Source of the DNA: Eutreptiella sp. 'Long Island Sound 2002'
Lineage: Eukaryota; Euglenozoa; Euglenophyceae; Eutreptiales; Eutreptiaceae
Length of the DNA stretch: 64,000 bases
NCBI GenBank assembly: GCA_964036045.1
Contig: OZ038384.1
Coordinates: 61,539,355-61,603,354 of the forward strand
Direction: 5' to 3'
Shown: positions 36,294 to 48,200 of the stretch, one piece after another
Layout: each line of letters opens with the position of its first letter
How positions within the stretch are numbered: the stretch's first letter is position 1
Position numbers and translations under genes: made by a program
The notes under the pieces: model-generated
What the model saw: only the letters and a program-made list of their open reading frames with translations
Told to the model about the DNA's origin: nothing
The model's database searches: none

Positions 36294-36972
36294 AAGGGCC
36301 GGGCTGCGTTACCGTCGCGGTTTGACGCAGAGTATTGCTATGCACTTGGATTGACGGCCGGGGGCTTGATCTCGGCTGGTCTCACGTCCGTGAGGGCGTC
36401 CGTCACCAACCTGTTGCGTCCAGTGGAGGAATGGCACTGCGGCGGCACACCGATCCCGTCCACGATGAATATCGAGCGCCGCAAGGGGAAGTGAAAGGTC
36501 GTGATCGATCGCGAAGGCCTTGGTGCTGCTGGACGGTGCCCCCTTCAAGGCCATCTCCGAGCGCCGTGAAGACTGGAAGTGCCAAGATTACTACCGGTGC
36601 CCCGGACCCCTGCAGTTCAGCACCGGAGATATGGACATCCCCCTGACCCTGAAGTATGAGCTCATCCCTGCCGGCGGCACCGACCCGGACCCTCATGTCC
36701 CTGCCAGCGCAGCCGAGCTGCAGTGAAAGCCATTCGCCACTCAAACAGCGTTCGGAAGCCACCTCCACCGTCCGACTCCTGATTTCTGTTTGTCTGCCTT
36801 GGAGAAGGAACGCCTTTCCTACACCCCGAGTACACCTGCCTGTCTGCGAGGCCCGGTGAAGATTGAGTCCATGGGTGAGAGTCAGCGTGCACGCCCCAAG
36901 GACACCGTGATCATTCAGCAGAATTTCCCGAAGACCAAACCGACCCCCACAGGCCAGGCTGACCTCCACTGA
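36294..36972 (+). pseudogene. Captured fragment of a two-domain PPi-dependent phosphofructokinase (PFP)
   Basis: 36294-36726 matches the C-terminal end of a PFP beta-type domain: ALPSRFDAEYCYALG, VTNLLRPVEEWHCGGTPI, MNIERRKGK, then APFKAISERREDW and RCPGPLQF, ending near KYEL. PFP transfers phosphate from pyrophosphate to fructose 6-phosphate in glycolysis. A TGA (36492-36494) and a frameshift at a doubled GATC (36503-36510) interrupt it. After a TGA at 36724, the same frame continues through a linker to LSALEKERLSYTP and ACLRGPVKIES (36787-36860), which resembles the N-terminus of a second PFP domain, and it stops at 36970. Two domains in one frame recall the fused beta-alpha enzyme of apicomplexans. 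The active site is not included, so it is nonfunctional. No clear intron is present, although a small GT-AG intron at the linker is possible. Confidence 0.75.
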
Positions 36973-38379
36973 CCCACCGCGGCACCACGCGAGACCACAG
37001 CACACCGCACCACAGCGCGCCACAGAGCAACGCACCACAGCACGACGCGACGCGACGCGGCACAGAGCGGCACAGCACGACACAACTGACCCTAACCTGA
37101 GGGACTAACCGAAGCCAGCCACCGCACACCCGGGAAGGCCCCACGCCACCACGCCACACACCAGCACCGCAGGCCACACACGGGGCCACAGCGCGCCAGG
37201 CGACAACGGTGATGGACCACCCAGAAGATTACAGCCGGCACCGCAGAGGGGTAAGGACACGAACAGCCCCAGCCCCCTAACCCAAAACCACGAGCAGCCG
37301 CCTGGTGCAGCCGCCCAGCCGGCAGAGCCAGGACCCAACCCAGCAAGAAGGGGCGCCGAGCCCACCGTGTACAAAGCCCACCCGACCCATGGGGCCGGAA
37401 CATGGCCACACAGAACGCAACTGAAGACAGCAGCCCGGAAGACAACACTGAATGCAGGCCAGTGCGTGCGCCAGCCCAGGGAAGGCAGAGGGAGGAACAG
37501 GCAAGCCCCCCCCCCCCCCAAAGTAAAGGAGGGGGGAAGGGGAAAAGGCACGAAAACAGCCCACAGCCGCCAAACCGCCCGCCAACACCACCACAGGCGG
37601 CCAAGCCCCCCCCCAGAAGGCAACGAAAAAAAAAAGAAAAAAAAGGGACACCCACAGTGGCACAGGGGGACCACCCACCCAAAACCGGCAACACCAAGCC
37701 AGTAACAGCGGACCACGGGGAAAAGGGACACGGAAAAAAAAAAGAAAAAAAAAAGAGAGCCACCAGCCCAGCCCGAATGAAAAGGGGATGGAGGGACAGG
37801 GACCACAAAGCCCGAAAAAAAAAAAAAGAAAAAACCAAAGCGCAAAAAAAAAACACACCCCGACAACCCAGCCAAGAAGGGCCGGGCACAGGCGAGACCC
37901 GGGCCCAGCACACACGCCCACACCGCGCGCCGGAACCGGAAACGGCGGGGGGCAAGCGGGGCGCCCACGAAACCACACACGTCCCAAAAGCAGGCCGAAA
38001 CCGAAGCCCAACCACGAACACCACAAACAGCCGACACTAGAGGGACAACACCACAAACCGTGCCCAAAAACACCCACCCAAGACCCCAGCCAGGACTGGC
38101 GGGGTTAACAAAACCCGCACCAAACCGCCAACCGGACCCAAACACAAACGCCACACAACAGTAGGAAACCCAGTGCCCACAGCCCGGGCACTGAGGCAGC
38201 CCGTGCCATGCAGGTGACCCGGCCAAACGAGATCCGGAGCCCGGGGGTAAGGCTGGATCCTAAGGCCTGCGCTGCTTTGGGACTCGAGGCGGAGCGTGCG
38301 ACACCCAAGCGCCTCGGAACCCTAGTACCAGGAACGTGCATGCACGCCTTGGGAACGGGATACGCCAGGAAGTCCGGTG
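36973..38379 (+). other. Family A 3' region: low-complexity and A-run sequence
   Basis: Starts with a CACAGC/CACCG-type low-complexity stretch (36980-37085), then C runs (37506-37520) and several interrupted A runs (37628-37650, 37735-37762, 37815-37850). Apart from one weak ORF (37402-38040) I see no gene. It has the same position and similar A-run character as the B 3' region. Confidence 0.5.
37402..38040 (+). CDS. Weak candidate ORF: 212-aa Lys/Pro-rich hydrophilic protein
   Basis: ATG 37402 to TAG 38038-38040. Strongly basic, with repeated KKKEKK and KKKKEK tracts coded by the A runs. No domain and no homologue in family B. Open frames arise easily in T-poor sequence, so it may be only the 3' untranslated region. 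Confidence 0.2.
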   Translation: MATQNATEDSSPEDNTECRPVRAPAQGRQREEQASPPPPQSKGGGKGKRHENSPQPPNRPPTPPQAAKPPPRRQRKKKEKKGTPTVAQGDHPPKTGNTKPVTADHGEKGHGKKKEKKKRATSPARMKRGWRDRDHKARKKKKEKTKAQKKNTPRQPSQEGPGTGETRAQHTRPHRAPEPETAGGKRGAHETTHVPKAGRNRSPTTNTTNSRH

Positions 38380-38644
38380 AACCCCTAGGGTTCCGCCCAA
38401 AGGAGGGGACGTGCGCAAGCACGGGGGCACACCCTCCCGGCGAGACAAGCATGTCACGCTGGCGGCGATCAGCCCTCCCGGCGTAGCCCGGGGCCGCTTT
38501 GTTGGGGGCCAACAGTCAGGTCTAGCGGGAAGTAAGCCGCCTCCCCTCTTCACGCGCGCAGCCTCTTCCTGTTCGTCACAGGGGCGACGCCAGGGGGAAC
38601 CATGGGGCGCCTCTCCACGACCGAGTGCACCTACCTACCTACCT
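38380..38644 (+). other. Family A 3' terminal block with (ACCT)4 tail
   Basis: CCGCCCAAAGGAGGGG at 38393, GGCACACCCTCCC at 38426 and CTCTTCCTG at 38561 repeat the ordered motifs of the B 3' end. Four ACCT units at 38629-38644 close the element. Sequence character changes abruptly afterwards, from C/A-rich to G/T-rich. Confidence 0.7.
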
Positions 38645-38649
38645 CCGGA

Positions 38650-39390
38650 ACCCTGGTTTATGATTTTCTCTGAAATTATGCGTGCCGGCGATACATTCGT
38701 CCCTGGATTCCCGCCCTGGGAGGTAACATTCTCAAGGCTTATGTGCTCTGGTGTCGGGGAACCCCGTATGGTGCGGTGGGCTGGGCTCGGCGTAACATTC
38801 CAGTGTTCGCCGGTGGGAGCCAGCGGGCTCATGGGTCCCGTGTTTTGGGCTGCATCCCCTGGCCCACCTCCTGTCTGGCTTGTGGGAAAGGGAGGTCAGG
38901 CGGAAGGATAGGTCAGTGTCGGGGCCCCCCTCTCGCTCCTTGACGCTGATAACTTTCGGGGCTGCGGGGAATGTGTCCCTCGCAACATTCTCGCAGGTTA
39001 CGTGCGCTGAAGTTGCCCCAGTGGTGCCGCTATGGGCGGTCTGTGACCTTGTGCGTTGGTGTATAACTATCTCGGAGGTCATGTGTGTCGGCTCTGGTGG
39101 CACATTTGTCCCTTGATCCCCTGCCCTTGGAAGTAACATTCTCGAGTATTATGTGCTCTGACGTCGGGGAATCCCGCATGGCGCGGTGGGCTGAGCGCGG
39201 CGTAATAATCCCGTGTTCGCCGTCGGAAGCCGGCGGGCCGGTGGGTCTCGTGTGTTGGGCTGCACAGCTTGGTCCACCTGGTGTCTGGCTTGTGGGAAAG
39301 GAAGGTCAGGCGGAAAGATAGGTATGTGTCTGGGTCCCCTTCCCGTTCCTTGACGCTGATGGATTTCGGGGGCGTGGGGAGCGTGGCCCC
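38650..39390 (+). repeat. Tandem duplication of about 410 bp right of family A
   Basis: Two units; for example GTCTGGCTTGTGGGAAAGG lies at about 38870 and 39281, and ATGTGCTCTG precedes a GTCGGGGAA block in both (38738, 39149). Divergence is moderate with small indels. It contains no convincing gene. The G/T-rich top strand contrasts with the LINE. Confidence 0.75.
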
Positions 39391-40109
39391 CGTCCGGGAT
39401 ATGTGGGAGGAATGGGCTCGGTGGGGCCATGGGGTTAGTGTTTCTGCTGTATAGCACGGGTTGTAGGGCTGCGAAGTCTGGCCCGCGTTTGCGGGCGCCC
39501 GCGGCAGAAGTTGGGTCGCCCAGTGCAACTCTCGCCGGTGCGCCCGATCAACAGGTGTCGGCGGGGTGCGCTGCGCGGCCGTGCGGCGTCGGGTTTTGCG
39601 GGGGGCCCCCCCGGGCATGGTTAGTCTCCCAGGGGTCGTCGCGGCTCATGGCTGGTCCCTCAGCCGCTGGGTTGACGCCCATCGACGGGGCCTCGGGTGG
39701 GGTGAGGCGGTGCCAATGGTGCCGCGTTGTCTCCTCATCAGCAGGTGGTCGCCGCGGGGCCCGTGCCACGTGTGCTCGGCGCTGTGTCGTGTCATATTGA
39801 CCGCAGTGCCCCTCCGGTTCTTGGAGGGTCCTCCGGCCAGTCGCTGCGACTTAGGGGGTCGGGGGGGGGGGGGGAGGTGCGGATAGCCGCCGGTGTAGTG
39901 CCCTTCCACTGCCGGTGACCGGTCGCAGCGAGAAAAGGTTTCTGGTTTGCTCACACTTGTGTTTGTTCCTTGGATTTTTTTTAGAAAACCCTTGCTGATC
40001 TTACACTACTCAAAATGAAGTCCACACCAAGGTAATGTAGAGCAAGTCCAGGCACCAGATGAATCAAATCAGGATATGTCCTTCCAGAATCCAAAAACAT
40101 GTGTAACAA
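39391..40109 (+). other. Unassigned sequence between LINE flank and chromovirus
   Basis: G/C-rich without clear coding to about 39930, with a G run near 39858-39871, then turning A/T-rich. Short open frames only. Nothing recognised. Confidence 0.4.
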
Positions 40110-43100
40110 AGAGGGGCTGCAGATAGACAAACGTAGATCTAAATGCATTGCTCCAATGGTTCATAAACAAAATAGATGATTTCAAGTGAAAACTGGCAAG
40201 ACCCAGGCCTCCAAGATAGCACCAAGCACTTCATGTGCACTCTTTCTGGTGAAATGGAGTTGGTTGAAAGTCTGCGGCATAGGAGTTAGGCCAGAAAAAG
40301 GATGTGGCTTGTCCAGCATGGCCAAGCAACTGAATTCAGAAAGGGTTAAAACGTGGAACCACAACAAGTGGTAGAATCAGTTGAGTATAGGGGTGTTGAG
40401 GTGGGGGACCACTAGGCTTAACCTACAAGGCCTTAGGCATGAAGTGCCTACTTTATTTCGGTATTACCTCCATGAAGGAAGATACTTCCGCTCAGTTGAG
40501 TGGTAGGGGCGAACTTCATGGGGGGCTAGGGTTTTAACCCTAGTTACTTTGAGAAAGTGTACTTTAAACTTCAAAAGAAAGACACAAATGATTAACTTAG
40601 TCTCAACATCAACAAAAGGCTTTTAGGGGGGGGCTAAGCCTGGATCAAGTCCCCCAAGAAAGACAAAGCAGTGACTTATTCTTACTCCCTCCTGGAGTAC
40701 CAGTTGATCAAGCTAGTAGGACCAAGGGAAGAGGCTCAAAATTCCCCAAAATTACCTCAGGAAATGCATTAAACCACCCAAAGGCATTCCCATCAGTTCA
40801 TAGAAGCCTATCACACTGTAGGTACCCTTGAAAAAACAGTGTAATGTACCGTGAATGATGTCCCTTCGATGGGGCATTCCTCAAACGTCGCCAGCGTGCG
40901 GCGGAAAACCTTGCATACAAAATGGGGGGTATTGGGGTTTGAACCCAGGACTCCCTCCCTAGAGCACACATGCTTGCCCACTAGGGTACAGTCGAACGCT
41001 CGAATGCGGACGGCGATCGCTGTATAAACAGCGTTTTAGTAAACGTCCTGACAAAGGGCCAGGGCGGAGCAATACTCCTAATGGAGGGCACAAAACCCCA
41101 GAAGGTGAAAAAAAATTAAAACTGGAATCAACAGGGAGTGAATCCTGTGGTTTAGCGAAAGGGGTAGCGATTTAAGAAGTCAAATCGCTAAAAATTAACG
41201 AAAAGACGTTAGAAATCGTCATTTATAGTCCAAAACCTAAAGTTGCACACAAGCGCAACAGGAGCGCACTTCCAAAAAGGGTTGCGCAAGCGCAAACGGC
41301 TCTAGAAAAAGAAGGTATGAGCCGTGGTTTTCAAAGCTTTTAAAAGGAACCTTTGCACAGTTGCATCAAAAAATGTATAAACTTTAGGAAGAAGCATTGA
41401 ACAGAAACCCACACAACAGAGCAGGTGGACAACCCACCTTTCAGGTATGTTAGTGTGGTGTCACACGCATGCATTGCGTTCGTGGTGGGAGTTTCGCTAA
41501 ACCGCTAGGGTGGTCACCGTTGCGTTTGTTGGGGGCTCGGGCGTTCACTTTCCTTGCTCTGCACAGGCCAAAACGGAAATGAAAGGTATGTGAAACGAAT
41601 GGAGCACGCAGCGCGCACGTAGGGTTAGTGTATGCGCCGTGCTCTGGATGCATGCGCCTAATCTAGGCATTCGCACCTCGTGGCGGTTTCCCTGTGTCCC
41701 CATCCCCTCTTCTCTTCTCTTCACAGGTCAGAAAGTAAAGTGCTTGCTCGTGTTCGTGTTGCCGTAGCGCTAAAATAGGTTTGCTTAAAACGCTTAGGCT
41801 TGTTTTGCGCTGTGCAGTTGCTCGCCGTTCCCTTCCTTCTTCTGCAGGAAACAAGGTCAGAAGACCATGCATGACACACGATGCATTAATCGCCTAGGGT
41901 TGTTTATAACTCGCCGTAGGGTTGTGTAAACGCTTAGGCTTGTCCTCGCATTCGTGTTCCCTTCGGCATTCACATGGTGCGTGGTGAGTAAGATAGGTAA
42001 GCCCAGGTGGAGCTCACCTCCTGGTTGAGTCACGTGATGGTTGGACGATGTGGGTTAAATTAGGAAAAACAGTTGTTGTTCATCGCCTTCCTTCCCTGCA
42101 TAGGCACGATGCATTAAAGGGATGTAGGCCAAGCGCTGTGCACACGGTATAACTCTTGTTTAGCCTACGCAGGGCTCGGCCTTACGTTCTATAAGAGAAC
42201 GGGCGGAGGCCTTAAATTTGCTTGCTTGCGTCCTGGTTAGAGGACAGTGTATTATTTTCCAGCCTAAGAAGCGTATAATACGTGGAGGCTGGTTAGGTTC
42301 CTCAGCCGCGAACCAGGTCTCATCCACCTCTGTTCTCAGGTGTGCAAGGTCAGGGTGATTGGTGCAGCAGCAGCTGCCTTCGGTGACTTTCCATTTTTCT
42401 GCCCACGCTAAAAAGAACGCAGATAACACAATCAGCAAACTGTACCTCAGCCAGGAATAGCGAGGACAGTTCGACCTCATCATCATACGTGCTGTGCACG
42501 CAACAAGTGCACTCATTCCCTCCAAACCCTGACAGGGAAACGTGTGGTGACGTCCCTGTTAGGCCACAGTCGCTTAGTAGCGCACTGTTCTCTTGCAATT
42601 TCACAGGGGAGCCAATAGGGCTCGAGCTTTCTTCGTCCTGGACACCCAGTAGCGTGTGTAGGGGTTAGAGTCAGCAAGCCTGGTAGGGACTGAGTGCGGT
42701 TGTGCTAATCCTGCCTTCGAAGGCTGGTGCTGGCATTAGCGAGTGTAGTGTAGTGGTGTCTCCTGTCCCGCGTGCTTTTCCTTGTGGGCAGGGAGGTGTG
42801 TTAGTTTTGGCCCTTAGAAAAATGGGCGTTTTGCATGCCCTTAGCACACTTGGCCACCCCTCCCTCCTAGTAAGTAGGGCTTTTGCTCTCTTTCCCCTAG
42901 GATAGGCGCCAGCACAGAAACTGGGCGCCATAGGAGTGGTAATAGTACCTGATTAGGAACTTCAGTCCGACGTCAGCGAAGCCCGGTCTCCGGAGGCCGA
43001 GCCAGGGAGTGAAGTGAGACACATACAGACATACGTAGCACACTTAGGGGTATGGTAACCTGTAAGGAAGGGTACAACCCCATGGGTCTGGACAGTCAGG

Positions 43101-43562
43101 GGTCGTAACTGTGGGCATGCTTGTCCCCAAGGAGGGTGGACACAACTTGTATCACAGCACCTTGCCTGTCATTTCCCCCTGGAGTAGAAAGCCACCGCTC
43201 TTCGTTGGCTCCCCAAGGTCATAACATCAGGGCAGTTCCCATGCAACACATGGTCAACAAGGCACACACTCGCTGGGTGGCTGCAAACCTGATAAGTGGC
43301 CATCTGGCTCACGCTGGTAACCAAGGGCATGGGACTGCAAGGCACAACCAGGGCAGGAGCAGTACTCCGAAAGGAGCGGATGTGTAGGTGTTTGAAGTGT
43401 CGAACCCTATTCAGGGTGGGGGTTAGTACATTCATCGTAACTGGAGCTCTACAGGAGTCCTGAACCTGTCCTGGCACACACTGAGTAGGCCTAGCTATCA
43501 GCACAAGAGTGCGCACTGCCCTCCGGAGGTTAGAAAACAGTAAATAGATAGACACAAGACGA
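40110..43562 (-). other. 3' noncoding and probable LTR part of left chromovirus copy
   Basis: About 3.4 kb with no gene, nearly collinear with 45206-48646. It includes a tRNA-like segment (40931-41000), recurring GCTTAGGCTTG-type motifs (41790-41940) and the CATACAGACATACGTAGCAC stretch (43023) also seen at 48086. LTR boundaries cannot be fixed because no matching 5' LTR was found. Confidence 0.5.
40931..41000 (-). other. tRNA-like segment with A-box and B-box, left copy
   Basis: On the minus strand TACCCTAGTGGGC resembles a Pol III A box, and GGTTCAAACCC about 40 bases later fits a B box; the T-arm (TGGG, loop, CCCA) can pair. A proper acceptor and anticodon stem are not seen. It is repeated at 46012-46080. 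Probably a tRNA-derived relic inside the element, not a working tRNA. Confidence 0.35.
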
Positions 43563-44078
43563 TTAGTTTTTCATCTTTCGCTGGGACAGAGTCTCAGCAC
43601 GGGTTAGTAGCTGTCCCTCGTTGTTCCCAACGAGGTAGGAGCGAAAGATGGGGTTGATACTCCTATTTGGCTGTATAAAGGCGCATATGGGTTCCCAGGT
43701 CGCCTCAGATAGCCCATACCCGTCCCACAGGGTAAGGAATTTCCAGCCCTGTTTATACTCGCGGCGGGCAATACCTGCAACCACATAGTAGCCATCGACT
43801 GCAGTCTCATCGGCAGTCATCTGTTCGAGTTCGTCTGCTCCCTCAGGGTTGGCAGCGTTCTCCAGGTCGATGCGCGCGACCTCTCTAGGAGACAGACGCC
43901 ACTCGTCCCAGGACAGTTCGTCAGGCGAGTGGTAATGTCTCAGCTGCTTAGGTGCACACAGCAACTCTCCACCTAGACGGGGACTGCACCTCACCTGGAT
44001 CCTGGATCCATCTTTTTTTATAATACAGTAAGGCCCAATGTAGGGGTGCTGCAGACAGTTGCAGGGCCACGAGGGCAA
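43563..44078 (-). pseudogene. Left copy integrase C-terminus and chromodomain
   Basis: 171 residues. After an integrase-tail segment (HPYIGPYCIIKKDGSRI), a chromodomain-like fold is visible: DGYYVVAGIARREY, GWKFLTLWDGYGLSEATWEP. Chromodomains at this place guide chromovirus integration to marked chromatin. Upstream in the same frame two stops (TGA, TAG) separate it from the integrase core. Confidence 0.75.
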
Positions 44079-44084
44079 TCACGA

Positions 44085-45057
44085 ATGGTGTACCAGCACA
44101 AGGTCCCCTACCTAGAAGGTGGCAGGACGTCTCGTGCGGTTACGCCTAGTCAACTCACGTTCTCAACCGTGTTTCAGGTTAGCTCTAGCCAGGTTAGCCA
44201 GGTCCTGCCTATACTCCAGCAAGTCCCCTACTGGGCTCTTGTAGTTCTCTGGAAAAGGGGCTTTGAAGAGCCACGCAGGATGCCTTCCATGGAACAGTTC
44301 GTGGGGGGTAGAGCCAGTTGAAGAACTCCTCTGAGAGTTCATGGTTAGGACAGCCCAGGGCAACAGACGTACCCAATCTTTTGTACGCTCCTGTTTCCTC
44401 AGAATCCTCAGGTTCTGCTCCAACACACGGTTCTGTCTCTCGCACAGAGGGTTAGAAGTGTGAGTGTTGGGCACAGCTGTGGTCACATGGATGTTCAGGG
44501 CGTCCAATACTCGCTTGTATTATCCGGTATCACTCCGGATACGTACATCCTCGTCAGAGTGCACCTCCTTAGGTGCCCCATAGTGTTCAAACCATTGTTC
44601 AACCAAAATTTTCACGGTCTGTTCCCCTGTGATCCTGTTTTATTGCAGGGGAACGCACGGTTGAAACGGGTTAGGCCACAGGTGACAACCAAACAGCTGT
44701 CATAACCACGAACCTTAGGCAGACCGGGGATGAAATCCACGTACAACAGAGAATTAGCGCAGTAGGGGATAGGCAGACTGGAGCCGGGTCAAGTGAGTCG
44801 CTCTGTTTGCTGGCGTGACAGCCACAGGAGTCCACTATGGACTGCATACGGGCACGTAGCTCAGCACAGGTTATTTGGGAGTGGAAATGATCCCTGAAAA
44901 AATCAACAGACCGGTTGCCCCCTGTGTGTCCGGAGCTGAGATAGGCCCACTGTAGGCAACCATCAAGTTGTGCCTCAGGTACCACTAGACTGTCCTCATA
45001 GTACAGAGATTGGTTATCTTTATACCAACGGTCGCCGTCTATCAGGCGTGCCTCTAG
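44085..45057 (-). pseudogene. Left copy integrase, broken by frameshifts
   Basis: Fragments 44671-44985 and 44163-44507 lie in different frames. The first has the zinc-binding end (HLSSGHTGG then SCGCHASKQ); the second has the region of the catalytic Glu (PLCERQNRVLEQ) and the tail. The middle, with the first catalytic Asp, is present but out of frame. Non-functional. Confidence 0.7.
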
Positions 45058-45205
45058 GCAGAAAAATGTCCTTGATTAATGCCCTAATAGGTTTGATGAA
45101 ATCCTGCAGGTTTTGATGTTGAAAAACAGAACCACAGCAGCAAGTAGAGCAAGAACAGGATGTGGATCGAATAAATGAAGAGTTTTGAAATCTAGTGTAT
45201 CACAG

Positions 45206-48200
45206 AAGGGCTGCAGATAGACAAAGCAGGCTTAAGTACAAAGATTCAATCACAATTGGATAAAACAAATGATTTTTATAAGAAAACCGGCATGACTCTG
45301 GACTCCATGTTAGCATCAAGTACTTCATGTGCACTCTTTTGGATGAAATGGAGTTGGTTGGGAGCATGTGGCAAAGGAGTTAGGCCAGACACAGAATATG
45401 ACTTGGCCAACCAACTGAATTCAGAAACAGTTAAAACGTAGAACCACAATAAGTGGTAGTATCCATTGAGTATAGGGGTCTTGAGGTGGGGGACCACTAG
45501 GCTTAACCTACAAGGCCTTAGGCATGAAGTGCCTACTTTACTTTGGTATTAGCTCCATGAAGGAAAATACCTCCGCTCAGTTGAAAGGTAGGGGTGAACT
45601 TCATGGGGGCCTAGGGTTATAACCCTAGTTACTTTGAGCAAGTGTACTTTAAGCTTTAAAAGAATGACGAAAATGTTTAAGTTAGTCTCAGCATCAACAA
45701 AAGGGTTTTAGGGGGGGCTAAGCCTGGATCAAGTCCTCCAAGAAAGACATGGCAGTAACCTTTCTTACTCCCCCCTGGAGTAATAGTTGATCAAGCTAGT
45801 AGGACCAAGGAAAAAGGCTCAAATTTCCCAGAAATTACCCCAGAAAATGCATTCAACCAGCCAAAGACATTCCCATCAGTTGATAGAAGCCTATCACACT
45901 GTAGGTACCCTTGAAAAAGAGTGTAATGTACCGTGAATGATGTCCCTTCAATGGGGCAATCCTCAAACGTCGCCAGCGTGCGGCTGAAACATTTGGTAAA
46001 AGTTTGGGGGTAATGGGGTTTGAACCCAGGACTCCCTCCCTAGAGCACACTTGCTTGCCCACTAGGGTACAGTCGAACGCTCTAATGCGGACGGCGATAG
46101 CTGTATAAACAGCGTTTTAGTAAGCGTCCTGACCAAGGGCCAGGGCGGAGCAATACTCCCAATGGAGGGCACAAAACTCCACGAGCGCAAAAAAATGGTA
46201 AATGGAACAAACAGGGAGTGAATCCTGTGGTTTAGCGAAAGGGGTAGCGATTTAAGAAGTCAAATAGCTAAAAATTGACCAAAGAACATTAGAAATCGTC
46301 ATTTGTAGACTAAAACCCAAAGTCGAAGACAAGTGCAACAGGAGCGCACTCCCAAAAAGAGTTGCGCAAGCGTAAACGGCCCCTGAAAAAGAAGGTGTGA
46401 CCCGTGGTTTTTAAAGTTTTTCAAAGAAATTTCTGCACAGTTGCATCAAAAAGTTTATAAACCTTAGGAAAAAGTATTGAACAGAACACCACGAAAAAAA
46501 GCAGGTGGACAGCCCACCTTCCAGGTATGGTAGTGTCAAGTCACACGCATGCATTGCGTTTGTGGCGGTTGTTTCGTTAAAACGCTAGGGTGGTCACTGT
46601 TGCGTTTGTTCGGAGTTCGGGCGTTCATCTCCTTTGCTCTGCACAGGTCAAAACGGAAATGAAAGGTATGTGACACGAATGGAGCACGCAGCGTGCACGT
46701 AGGGTTAGTGTAGGCGCTGTGCTCGCCATGCATGTGCCTAATCTACGCATTCACACGTTTTTGCGCTTTCCCTGTGTTCCAATCCACCTCTCTCCTCTCT
46801 TCACAGGTGAGAAAGGAAAGTGTTTGCTCGTGGTCGTGTTGCTGCAGCGCTGAAATAGGGTTGCTTAAAGCGCTTAGGCTTCTTGAGCTGTGCAGTTGCT
46901 CGCCACTCCCTTCCTTCTCCTGCAGGAAACAAGGCTAGAAGGGCATGCATGATGAACGATGAATGAATCGAACAGGGTTGTTTATAACTCCCCGTAGGGT
47001 TGTTTACACGCTTAGGGTTGTCCTTGCGTTCGTGTTCCCTTCGGCATTCGCAAAGTGCGTGGTGGGTAAGGTAGGTAAGCCCAATAAGGAGCTCACCTCC
47101 TGGTTGAGTCACGCGCTGCTTCGTTGTTGTGGGTTGAATTACGAAAAACAATGGTTGTGAATCGTCCCCTCTCCCTGCATACGCACCATGCAATCAAGGG
47201 ATGTAGGACACGCCCTGTGCACGCGGTATAACCCTTGTTGAGGCTACTCAGGGCTCCGCCCTACATTCTATAAGAGAAGGGAGGAGTCCTTAAGCTTGCT
47301 TGCTTGCGGCCTGGTTAGAGGACGGGGTCTTATAGGTCAGCCTGAGAAGTGTATAATATGTGGAGGCTGGCTTGGTTCCTCAGCCGCTAACCAGGTCCCA
47401 TCCGCCTCTGTTTACAGGTGGGCAAGGTCAGGGTGATTGGTGCAGCAGCAGTTGCCTTCGGCGACTTTGGATTTTTCTGCCCAAGCTAAAAAGGGCGCAG
47501 ATCACACAAACAAATCGGGTCAGAGAACGACTTCTTCATGGACAACCCTTAGTACACGCTGTGCACCCGGCACTCCTTCCCTCCAAGCCCTGTCAGGGAA
47601 ACACGCGAGGGCGTCCCTGGCAGGCCACAGTTGCCCAGCGGCGCTGTGTTCTCTTGTAATTTCCCAGCAGGGCCAATAGGGCCTAAGACCTCTTTGTCAT
47701 GGCCACCCAATAGCGTGTGTAGGGGTTAGGGTCGGCAAGCCTGGCAGGGACTGAATGCAGTTGTTCTCCCCATGCCTTCAAAGGCTGGTGCTGGCGTTAG
47801 TGACTGTAGTGTAGTGGTGTCTCCTGTCCCAGCGTGCTTTTCCTCGTGGGCAGGGGAGTGCGTTAGCTTTTGGCCTTTAGAAAAATGGGCATTTTGCATG
47901 CCCTTAACACACTTGGCCACCCCTCCCCTCTAGTAGGTAGGGCTTTTGCCGTCTTCCCCCAAAGGATAGGCGCCAGCACAGAAACTGGGCGCCATAGTAG
48001 TGGTAAGAGTACCTGATTAGGACCTTCGGTCCGACGTCAGCGAAGCCCGGTCTCCGGGAGCCACGCCGGGGAGTGAACTGAGACACATACAGACATACGT
48101 AGCACACTTAGGGGTATGGTAACCCTGTAAGGAAGGGTAGAACCCCATGGGTCTGGACCAGTCAGGGGTCCTAGCTGTGGGCACGCTTGTCCCGAACGAG

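Larger units (their letters stand above)
1..38644 (+). mobile_element. Family A giant non-LTR retrotransposon, split by family B insertion
   Basis: Two pieces, 1-3053 and 25545-38644, read as one LINE: the ORF1 N-terminal part is on the left, and the ORF1 C-terminus, ORF2, downstream ORFs and an (ACCT)n tail are on the right. The pieces overlap by a 656-bp direct repeat that brackets the inserted family B element. The 5' end lies outside the window, so at least 15.5 kb of family A sequence is present. Gene order is ORF1, in-frame TGA, ORF2 (endonuclease, RT, RNase H), ORF3, ORF4, then a long 3' region carrying a captured host-gene fragment. The alternative, two independent A copies that happen to abut B, is less economical but not excluded. 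Confidence 0.8.
40110..45057 (-). mobile_element. Left chromovirus (Ty3/gypsy) copy, 5'-truncated
   Basis: Collinear with the right copy at an offset of about 5.09 kb: the 3' noncoding part, chromodomain and integrase match 45206-50150. It stops near 45057 within the sequence just upstream of integrase, and the 3' end of the right copy follows, so gag, protease and RT are missing. Stops and frameshifts throughout show it is dead. Confidence 0.75.

Noticed and set aside
38650-39390. rRNA or other structured RNA gene in the 410-bp duplication
   Set aside because: No conserved rRNA or snRNA motif could be recognised; only a moderately diverged tandem repeat is visible.
40931-41000. Functional tRNA gene
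   Set aside because: A and B boxes are present but acceptor and anticodon stems do not form; it is duplicated with the chromovirus.
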